From JL08 sp039969355 (GTDB lineage Bacteria; Pseudomonadota; Alphaproteobacteria; Rhodobacterales; Rhodobacteraceae), in assembly GCA_039969355.1 (NCBI GenBank), contig JBDVOA010000040.1, forward strand, positions 124,001 to 188,000: DNA of 64,000 nt. Reading direction: 5' to 3'. Positions within the stretch are counted from its first letter, which is position 1. The number at the start of each line of letters is the position of its first letter. Below are positions 36,160 to 43,304 of this stretch, in pieces. The notes under the pieces are model-generated. The model was given only the letters and a program-made list of their open reading frames with translations, searched no databases and had not been told where the DNA came from. A program made the position numbers and the translations under genes.

Positions 36160-37176
36160 TTAGGCGCGGGCTCTTCTGCGGCGCGTTGAGCGGGCGGCGG
36201 GTTCGTTATCGCCTGTACCGTCAGTTGCAGAGGAAAATGCGCCAAGCGCCAGTGTAATGGCTTCCAGTGTGGGAGGAGTCGCGCGTGGGCGGCTGTCAAG
36301 CGCGTCGCGCATATGACGCAGATGATCCGGCATCGTGCCACAGCACCCGCCAATGATCGTTGCACCACAGTTTCGCGCCATTTCCGCATAATCGGCCATC
36401 AATTCCGGCGTGCCGTCGTAGTGAATGTGTCCATCAACGTATTTTGGGATGCCGGCATTGCCCTTGGCAATGACGGGACGTTCGGTGCCTTGTGCTTTAA
36501 ACCCAAGCACGGTGCGCAATAGGTCCGAGGCACCGGTGCCGCAGTTTGCCCCAAATCCCAACGGAGCGTTTGGTAGCTTTTCGACCATTTTAACCATGTC
36601 TGCAGATGTCATACCCATCATGGTGCGCCCAGCAGTGTCAAAACTCATAGTGCCACACCAGTCGATGTCGGCCAGCGCAAATCCTTCTGCGGCTGCGCGA
36701 TATTCTTCCGGCGCTGAAATGGTTTCAAGCCACAGCACGTCCGCACCGCCTGATTTGAGACCATCGGCCTGTTCATGAAACATCTCGACCGCGTCTGAAT
36801 GACTAAGTGTGCCGACGGGTTCCATGATATCGCCCGTAGGGCCGACAGATCCGGCTACAATCACTTTGCGGTCGGACTTGTCTGAGACTTCACGACCGAT
36901 CTCTGCAGCGATACGAGATAGCTCGTGCGCGCGCTTTTCTGCGCCATGCAGCTTGAGCCGCGAGGCATTGCCACCAAAGCTGTTGGTCAGGAACAGATCG
37001 CTGCCCGCATCCACTGCGCCTTGATAGAGTTTACGGATTCGGTCAGGGTGTTCGTCGTTCCACAATTCCGGCGCATCCCCCGCCATGAGCCCCATGTTAA
37101 ATAAATTTGTACCGGTTGCGCCGTCCGCCAACAGGACGTCATGAGTGGTCAACATCTGAGTCAGAAGGTTTGTCAT
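36160..37176 (-). CDS. bmt: homocysteine S-methyltransferase module of split methionine synthase (Bmt)
   Basis: The 338-residue protein is a homocysteine methyltransferase with zinc ligands Cys212 (GANCGTG) and Cys278/Cys279 (GGCCG), and the core ADGATGTNLFNMGL, TNSFGGNASRLKLHG and GSVGPTGDIMEP. In Rhodobacterales it acts as the homocysteine half of a split MetH rather than with betaine; both are possible. The C-terminal ~50 residues are a low-complexity tail ending STRRRRARA, and the pterin module at 22887-23948 has a similar Arg-rich tail. The cobalamin-binding gene that often sits beside it is absent. A perfect MetR-type palindrome lies 72 bp upstream. Confidence 0.88.
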   Translation of the reverse strand: MTNLLTQMLTTHDVLLADGATGTNLFNMGLMAGDAPELWNDEHPDRIRKLYQGAVDAGSDLFLTNSFGGNASRLKLHGAEKRAHELSRIAAEIGREVSDKSDRKVIVAGSVGPTGDIMEPVGTLSHSDAVEMFHEQADGLKSGGADVLWLETISAPEEYRAAAEGFALADIDWCGTMSFDTAGRTMMGMTSADMVKMVEKLPNAPLGFGANCGTGASDLLRTVLGFKAQGTERPVIAKGNAGIPKYVDGHIHYDGTPELMADYAEMARNCGATIIGGCCGTMPDHLRHMRDALDSRPRATPPTLEAITLALGAFSSATDGTGDNEPAARSTRRRRARA

Positions 37177-37247
37177 CGATATGTCCTGCGCTTTGAGTAC
37201 GTCGGCATCAGGCCGCGCTTACGCGCGGTGTTTCATGATTTACTGAG

Positions 37248-37260
37248 TGAATCAAATTCA
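37248..37260. promoter_or_regulatory. MetR-type palindrome upstream of bmt
   Basis: The 13-bp sequence TGAATCAAATTCA (plus strand) matches the LysR-type MetR consensus TGAA-N5-TTCA exactly. It lies in the 332-bp gap between bmt and the ATPase zeta gene, 72 bp before the bmt ATG. A related AT-rich TTCATAATATTCA follows at 37257-37269. Nothing else could be recognised in this gap, and no known riboswitch form was seen. Confidence 0.45.
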
Positions 37261-37508
37261 TAATATTCATCATTATCATGAGTCCTGTGGAGGCATTGCG
37301 ATTGGCGATTCTCACAATCTCAGTACGTAGGAACACCACCCGCCGTCCCCAAGCGCAGATGGGCCAGCGATTTGGAGCTGGCAATCTCTCGAGGCCAAAC
37401 GCCTTGACACTTTGCCTCGATGAGCCGTTCGAACTGGCTGCAACAGCTTGCAAGCACAGACAGGAAAGAACATTAATTACAATTCGTAACTGGTTGTAAT
37501 CAAGTCTC

Positions 37509-37826
37509 TTAACTGTTTTCTGACATGAGTTGGGATTTTGCTTCAACCATCAGTTCGGCCATTTTTGCCCTGATGGTTGCTTCATCAGCCTTGGCGCCCA
37601 GGTCCCCGGAAACTTTGCGGTACACGTCTTCGTCGCCAGCCTCTTCAAAGTCCGATTTGATGACCTCTTTGGCGTAATCCGCTGCAGCCTCACCGCTGAC
37701 ACCCATCAGGTCGGCAGCCCACAGACCCAGAAGTTTGTTCCGGCGGGCCTCGGCTTTGAATTGCATATCGGCGTCATGGGCGAATTTTGCTTCAAAGGCG
37801 TTTTCGCGGTCATCAAATGTGCTCAT
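37509..37826 (-). CDS. F1F0-ATPase inhibitor zeta subunit (DUF1476)
   Basis: The 105-residue helical protein matches the zeta subunit described in Paracoccus, which blocks ATP hydrolysis by F1. Marks are FDDRENAFEAKFAHDADMQF, ARRNKLLGLWAADLMG and AATIRAKMAEL-like C-terminal helix (EATIRAKMAELM). It is restricted to alphaproteobacteria. It is divergent from purC with a 159-bp gap. Confidence 0.92.
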   Translation of the reverse strand: MSTFDDRENAFEAKFAHDADMQFKAEARRNKLLGLWAADLMGVSGEAAADYAKEVIKSDFEEAGDEDVYRKVSGDLGAKADEATIRAKMAELMVEAKSQLMSENS

Positions 37827-37985
37827 AGATCAGGTTCCAGCGTTTTATTTACGTTGCCTTAGATATGTAGATGCTTAGCCAATCATGCAAGAGGGCGCGG
37901 CATCCTTGCGACGGTGCAACCCTTAGACTATGACACGCGTAAATGGTGCCGGGACTCGGCCCGCGCTATGTATAGGAAGACTCTG

Positions 37986-38747
37986 ATGTCCCGCCGCAAG
38001 AAGATTTACGAAGGCAAAGCCAAAATTCTTTATGAAGGTCCGGAACCGGGCACCATTGTGCAATATTTCAAGGATGATGCCACAGCATTTAACGCCGAAA
38101 AGAAAGACGTCTTTGATGGCAAGGGTGTGCTGAACAATCGGCTGTCGGAATACTTTATGACCGGCCTTAATAACATCGGTATCCCGACCCATTTCATCAA
38201 ACGGCTGAATATGCGCGAGCAATTGGTCCGCAATTGCGAAATTATCCCGCTTGAAGTGATCGTGCGTAATTTTGCGGCAGGCACTTTGTCTAAACGGCTG
38301 GGAATTGAAGAGGGTACAGCCCTGCCGCGTCCGATCGTCGAGTATTCCTACAAGGATGATTCTCTGGGCGACCCACTAGTCACCGAAGAACATATCGCCG
38401 CGTTTGGCTGGGCCAGTCAGCAGGACATGGACGATATCTTAAGCCTTGCGCTGCGGGTAAATGATTTCATGTCGGGCGTTATGATGGCCGTAGGGATCAA
38501 ACTGGTCGATTTCAAAATCGAAATTGGTCGGGTCTACGATGGTGATTTTCAGCGTTTGATTATTGCCGACGAGATCAGCCCAGACAGTTGCCGCCTTTGG
38601 GATATCGAAACCGGTCAGAAGCTGGATAAAGACGTCTTCAGACGCGATCTGGGCAATCTGACGGACGCATACACCGAAGTCGCCCGTCGTCTGGGCGTGC
38701 TGCCCAAGACGTCGACACCGATTTCAAAGCCGACGCTGATCAACTAG
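37986..38747 (+). CDS. purC: phosphoribosylaminoimidazole-succinocarboxamide synthase
   Basis: The 253-residue SAICAR synthetase starts RRKKIYEGKAKILYEG and has FNAEKKDVFDGKGVLNNRLS, VEVIVRNFAAGTLSKRLG-like EVIVRNFAAGTLSKRLG, and DFKIEIGRVYDGDFQRLIIADEISPD. It forms the purine run purC-purS-purQ. A longer frame starts 24 codons upstream; the ATG here fits the family. Confidence 0.96.
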   Translation: MSRRKKIYEGKAKILYEGPEPGTIVQYFKDDATAFNAEKKDVFDGKGVLNNRLSEYFMTGLNNIGIPTHFIKRLNMREQLVRNCEIIPLEVIVRNFAAGTLSKRLGIEEGTALPRPIVEYSYKDDSLGDPLVTEEHIAAFGWASQQDMDDILSLALRVNDFMSGVMMAVGIKLVDFKIEIGRVYDGDFQRLIIADEISPDSCRLWDIETGQKLDKDVFRRDLGNLTDAYTEVARRLGVLPKTSTPISKPTLIN

Positions 38748-38802
38748 CTGGCGATCTTGGCAGGTTTTTGCAGATGAAAATTCGGATCATGCGAGGGAAC
38801 AG

Positions 38803-39033
38803 ATGAAAGCAAGAGTTCACGTGATGCTAAAGACCGGGGTTCTTGACCCTCAGGGCGAGGCGGTGCGGCACGCATTGGGTGCGATGGGATTTGATGGCGT
38901 AAATGCAGTTCGTCAGGGCAAAGTAATCGAGCTTGACCTGGCCGATGGCAGCACCGAAGAAACCGTGGCGCAGATGTGCGAAAAGCTTTTGGCCAATACG
39001 GTCATCGAATCCTATCGCGTGGAAATGCTCTGA
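38803..39033 (+). CDS. purS: phosphoribosylformylglycinamidine synthase subunit PurS
   Basis: The 76-residue protein has the PurS pattern VMLKTGVLDPQGEAVRHAL, then GFDGVNAVRQGKVIELDL and MCEKLLANTVIESYRV. It links PurQ and PurL. AGGGAACAG lies before the ATG. The stop overlaps the purQ start by one base. Confidence 0.96.
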   Translation: MKARVHVMLKTGVLDPQGEAVRHALGAMGFDGVNAVRQGKVIELDLADGSTEETVAQMCEKLLANTVIESYRVEML

Positions 39034-39701
39034 TGCATGTTGCAGTTGTCGTGTTCCCCGGATCAAACTGTGATCGCGATCTTGCGGTGGCTTTCGAAAA
39101 GGCCGGGGCCAGGGTCACTATGGTCTGGCACAAGGAATCCGCGTTACCGGCCGGCGTGGATATTGTCGGGGTTCCGGGGGGGTTTTCCTATGGAGATTAT
39201 TTGCGGTGCGGAGCAATCGCGGCCAAGTCTCCCGTATGCCAGTCGGTTGCCGACCATGCAGCGCGGGGCGGTTACGTTTTTGGCGTGTGCAACGGATTTC
39301 AGGTTCTGACGGAAACCGGCTTACTTCCCGGCGCATTACTGCGTAACGCCGGATTGAAATATATCTGCAAGACCATTGGTTTACGGGTGGAGACATCGGA
39401 TTCTGCATTTAGCCAGGGGTATAATGCAGGAGATGTAATCAATGTCCCGATCGCCCATCATGATGGCAACTATTTCGCGGATGACGAAACCCTATTGCGC
39501 CTCACATCCGAGGGCAGGATCGCATTTACCTATACTGACAACCCCAATGGTTCGCTGGCCGATATTGCGGGTATTCTTTCTGAAAACCGTCGGGTTCTGG
39601 GCATGATGCCACATCCTGAGCGGGCGGCAGATCCGGGCCACGGTGGAACAGACGGAGCAGCATTGTTTCGCGCATTGGTCGGGCAGTTGACTACAGCGTG
39701 A
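39033..39701 (+). CDS. purQ: phosphoribosylformylglycinamidine synthase subunit PurQ
   Basis: The 222-residue glutamine amidotransferase has catalytic Cys86 in FGVCNGFQVL and the His-Glu pair in GMMPHPERA. FPGSNCDRDLAVAFEKAG is the family start. It supplies ammonia to PurL, which is not in the window. TGATG coupling with purS is seen. Confidence 0.97.
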   Translation: MHVAVVVFPGSNCDRDLAVAFEKAGARVTMVWHKESALPAGVDIVGVPGGFSYGDYLRCGAIAAKSPVCQSVADHAARGGYVFGVCNGFQVLTETGLLPGALLRNAGLKYICKTIGLRVETSDSAFSQGYNAGDVINVPIAHHDGNYFADDETLLRLTSEGRIAFTYTDNPNGSLADIAGILSENRRVLGMMPHPERAADPGHGGTDGAALFRALVGQLTTA

Positions 39702-39736
39702 CTTGAGCCGGCGGGAAGGGCAGCGTAGTTTGTCGT

Positions 39737-41497
39737 ATGGTGACTCTGCAGTCCATCCTGCCGAAACGGCGCAGCGCAGCCATCAACTGGCGCATTCGTC
39801 TGGCGCTTGTGATTTTGCTTGTGGCCGCCGTCGGGACTGTCTGGGTCACAAACCAACTGCTGACAAGACGGTTCACGGAAAGCACCAGAAACCGGGCGGA
39901 ACTGCGCCTTGCACTCTACAGTGGCAATCTAATCAGTGAACTACGTCGGAACTCGATCGTACCGCAACTTCTTGCCCGCGACCCAACACTGATATTAGCA
40001 TTGGATTCTGATGACTTTAGCCGATCAACGCAGCGGCTGATTTCGTTTGTTGATGAAATTGGCGCGGAATCGCTGATGTTGCTTGATGCTGACGGGCGCA
40101 CCGTTGCGGCAACCGATCGCAATCGTCTGGGTTCGCAACACCGATCAGAACCCTATTTCGTTGACGCAGTCCGGTCGAATACAACGGTTTTCTCGGTCAT
40201 CGAACGGGAAAGCGGAGGCTATCGTTTCACGTATTCACGCCGCATCGACTCCGGCCCGAAGGCGTTGGGTGTCATCGTCGTCGAAGTTGACCTGATGAAA
40301 TTTGAACGGGCCTGGAAGGGTATTTCAGATGCGGTATTGGTGACGAACAGCGAGGGCACGATCATTTTGGCAACAGAACCGCGTTGGCGAGGCCGTACTG
40401 AAGAAGAGGCGCTTGCGAGACAGACGCCACAAGGGGCTGTCCGGCGTGCCATACAGGCAACCTCGGACTGGACAACTCTGCCCAGCGACACCTATTTGCA
40501 GGGTCAGGCTGTCATGCGGCTGGACTCGAGAATTCAATTTCGGGGCTGGCAAATGGCGTCCTTTACAACCTATGCGTCAGTGCGCGAACGGGTAAATGGC
40601 GTGCTTGCCTTAGAGATCATGGGATTCGCAATTTTTCTCGCGTTGGCATTCTATTTGCTAAGCCGAAAATCGGCCGTGCGCATGGCGCTGTTCCAGCGAG
40701 AGTCGGCGGAGCTTCGCGCATTGAACGCGAGGCTGCAGCGAGAAATTGCCGAACGTGAAAGGGTACAGGAGACGTTAGCCGTGGCCGAACAGACACTGGC
40801 GCAATCGTCCAAGCTTGCGGCTCTCGGCGAGATGTCGGCGGCCGTTTCTCACGAACTCAATCAACCACTGGCGGCAATGAAGACGTACCTTGCCGGATCG
40901 CGGTTGTTGCTTGACCGGAACCGCCCCGAAGAGGCGATGTCATCATTTGGCCGCATCAATGATCTGATCGAAAGGATGGGAGGAATCACGCGGCAACTGA
41001 AATCCTATGCGCGCAAGGGATCAGAGACGTTTACGCCAGTAGAAATGGGCGCTGCGCTCAATTCTTCACTATCGATGATGGAACCCCAATTGAAACAACG
41101 GCAGGTCGAAATCAATCGGGTTTTGCCTGACTCTCCGGTCTTTGTGATGGGAGACCACATTCGGATTGAGCAGGTCATGGTGAACCTGTTGCGCAATGCG
41201 TTGGACGCGACCAAGCTTGTCAAGAATCCACGCGTGGATATTATTCTGGCCGCTGGCGAAATTGTAAGCCTCACGGTGCGTGACAACGGGCCCGGAATCG
41301 AGGATCTGGATGCACTGTTTGAACCGTTCTACACGACGAAGCAGCCCGGTGATGGAGTCGGACTAGGTCTTGCCATCTCGTCGGGGATCGTAAACGACCT
41401 TGGTGGGCGCCTGACGGCGCGCAACGGTCGGAATGGTGGGGCCGTATTTGAAATGCAACTTCCAATGTTGGAAGAAGAAGTGGAAGCAGCGGAGTAG
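39737..41497 (+). CDS. dctB: DctB-like sensor histidine kinase
   Basis: The 586-residue inner-membrane kinase has TM helices at about residues 18-38 and 285-305 flanking a periplasmic double-PAS sensor (LISFVDEIGAESLMLLDADGRTVAATDRNRLGS; YRFTYSRRIDSG), then a coiled coil, H-box AAVSHELNQPLAAMKTYLAG, N-box MVNLLRNALDA and G-box GVGLGLAISSGIV. DctB sensors respond to C4-dicarboxylates. Only five bases separate it from the regulator. The dctPQM transporter genes they normally control are not here. Confidence 0.88.
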   Translation: MVTLQSILPKRRSAAINWRIRLALVILLVAAVGTVWVTNQLLTRRFTESTRNRAELRLALYSGNLISELRRNSIVPQLLARDPTLILALDSDDFSRSTQRLISFVDEIGAESLMLLDADGRTVAATDRNRLGSQHRSEPYFVDAVRSNTTVFSVIERESGGYRFTYSRRIDSGPKALGVIVVEVDLMKFERAWKGISDAVLVTNSEGTIILATEPRWRGRTEEEALARQTPQGAVRRAIQATSDWTTLPSDTYLQGQAVMRLDSRIQFRGWQMASFTTYASVRERVNGVLALEIMGFAIFLALAFYLLSRKSAVRMALFQRESAELRALNARLQREIAERERVQETLAVAEQTLAQSSKLAALGEMSAAVSHELNQPLAAMKTYLAGSRLLLDRNRPEEAMSSFGRINDLIERMGGITRQLKSYARKGSETFTPVEMGAALNSSLSMMEPQLKQRQVEINRVLPDSPVFVMGDHIRIEQVMVNLLRNALDATKLVKNPRVDIILAAGEIVSLTVRDNGPGIEDLDALFEPFYTTKQPGDGVGLGLAISSGIVNDLGGRLTARNGRNGGAVFEMQLPMLEEEVEAAE

Positions 41498-41502
41498 ATC
41501 AC

Positions 41503-42840
41503 ATGGCGCAAGCAATGAAGATAGCGATTGTTGATGATGAACAGGACATGCGCCAGTCTATCAGCCAGTGGCTGGCATTGTCGGGATATGACACCGAAAC
41601 CTTTGCCAGCGCTGAAGATGCGCTTAAGGTCTTGGGACCTGAATATCCCGGCATTGTCATTTCTGACATCAAAATGCCGGGTATGGACGGCATGCAGTTT
41701 CTAAAGAAGCTCATGGGCAATGACAGTGCTCTGCCAGTGATCATGATCACTGGCCATGGGGACGTGCCGATGGCGGTCGAGGCGATGCGCGTCGGGGCGT
41801 TTGATTTTCTGGAAAAGCCATTCAATCCCGACCGGATGTCGGCGCTGGCAAAGAAAGCGACCGGAGCGCGCCGTCTGGTGATGGACAATCGCGCGCTACG
41901 ACGCGAACTGAGTGATGGCAACCAGTTGATGAAAAAACTGATTGGCTCGGCACCTGTGATGGACCGCCTGAAGGAAGACATTCTGGATCTGGGGCAGGCG
42001 GATGGTCATGTGCTGATCGACGGTGAAACCGGCACTGGCAAGACTTTGGTGGCTCATGCCCTGCATGCCGTCGGAAGCCGGGCTGGCAAGAAATTTGTAT
42101 TAGTCAGCTGTGCTGCATTTGAACCCGACGCGCTGTCAAAACGGCTTTTTGGCCCGATGCTGCCCGAAGATGCCAACCTGCCGGCGATTGAAGAAGCACG
42201 CGGAGGTACCCTGGTTCTAGAGGATATCGAAGCGCTGCCGGAAGTATTACAGGGCAAGTTGTTGAGCGTGATCAACGAGCAGGGTACCCCGGCTGAAACC
42301 AGGATCGTCGCAATCAGCAACATGCAGGAACAGGATCGGACCTGTGAAGATGCTCTGCGATCAGATCTGTTTTACCGCTTGGGAGCCTTACGCATCACGG
42401 TGCCGCCTTTGCGCCAACGCGGAGAAGATATCCTAACTCTGTTTACCCGCCTGAGCGAACAATTCTCGGATGAGTATGGTTGCGAAACACCCGTCGTTAG
42501 CGCGCAGGAGGCGGCGCAATTGTTGCAGGCCCCATGGCCAGGAAATGTACGACAGTTGATAAATGTTGCGGAACGCACGGTGCTGCAATCGCGTCGGGGC
42601 AGCGGATCAATAGCGTCACTATTGATGTCAGATCACGAGGAAATGCAGCCGGTTATGACCACAGAGGGCAAACCGCTCAAGGAATATGTGGAAGCGTTCG
42701 AACGCATGCTGATCGACAATACGATGCGGCGCCATAAGGGGTCAATTGCGTCGGTGATGGACGAACTATGCCTGCCGCGCCGTACACTAAATGAAAAGAT
42801 GGCGAAGTATGGATTGCAACGCTCTGATTACATTTCCTAA
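41503..42840 (+). CDS. dctD: DctD-like response regulator without the GAFTGA sigma-54 loop
   Basis: The 445-residue protein has a receiver (Asp55 in VISDIKMPG), an AAA+ domain (Walker A GETGTGKT, residues 174-181) and a Fis-type helix-turn-helix at the end (SIASVMDELCLPRRTLNEKMAKYG). Where sigma-54 activators carry GAFTGA after the LFG motif, this one reads LFGPMLPEDANLPAIEEARGG, so the loop that contacts sigma-54 is lost. Walker B reads LVLEDIE where the family has L.LDEIE, so the acidic pair is swapped. The arginine finger region LRSDLFYRLGALRI is kept. It is likely to act on sigma-70 promoters. Confidence 0.87.
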   Translation: MAQAMKIAIVDDEQDMRQSISQWLALSGYDTETFASAEDALKVLGPEYPGIVISDIKMPGMDGMQFLKKLMGNDSALPVIMITGHGDVPMAVEAMRVGAFDFLEKPFNPDRMSALAKKATGARRLVMDNRALRRELSDGNQLMKKLIGSAPVMDRLKEDILDLGQADGHVLIDGETGTGKTLVAHALHAVGSRAGKKFVLVSCAAFEPDALSKRLFGPMLPEDANLPAIEEARGGTLVLEDIEALPEVLQGKLLSVINEQGTPAETRIVAISNMQEQDRTCEDALRSDLFYRLGALRITVPPLRQRGEDILTLFTRLSEQFSDEYGCETPVVSAQEAAQLLQAPWPGNVRQLINVAERTVLQSRRGSGSIASLLMSDHEEMQPVMTTEGKPLKEYVEAFERMLIDNTMRRHKGSIASVMDELCLPRRTLNEKMAKYGLQRSDYIS

Positions 42841-43304
42841 AGGTCTGACCGGCCAAAACCCGTACAAGGATCTTCGGTAAGATACGCAGTAACTTTAGAC
42901 ACACAGTTTGAATATTCCCCATTGTCATTCTTTGCGGGCTGGTCTTATGGTGTCCTTATGACCGGCGGCGCGCACGAGCGTCAGTCCCGGACTATGAGTT
43001 TCGCTGTTTTGATTGATTGAAGGCATAAGGCCTCACAAGACCAAAGCAGACCGATTGGGCCCTTAACGGGGCCAGAAAAACCCCTGAACGTCCAATGTGG
43101 CGGGCGGGAAATGAATGGACGCAGGCCAATTGTGGTAAAGCGTCGGAGAAGAAACGCGATGAAGCGCGCGGACGCATTGAGCAACAGAGCAGGGGCCGTA
43201 TCCGGCGCCGCCTGCCGTGCGCCCTTATTCGCCCGAACAAGACACCTTCCGCACTTCGTTGATCCGCCAGGATCAGGGGAACTGCCGATGTGCAATTGGA
43301 CAAC
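42841..43304 (+). other. 464-bp gap with the probable long leader of rne
   Basis: No gene was found between dctD and rne. The stretch 43050-43080 contains an imperfect GC-rich hairpin (TGGGCCC / GGGGCCA). RNase E genes in other bacteria have long 5' leaders used for self-regulation, so this gap may have such a leader. Short frames here lack ribosome sites and are not coding. Confidence 0.35.

Noticed and set aside
37177..37508. SAM, SAH or cobalamin riboswitch upstream of bmt
   Set aside because: No conserved core of these riboswitches could be aligned by eye; only a MetR-like palindrome was supported.
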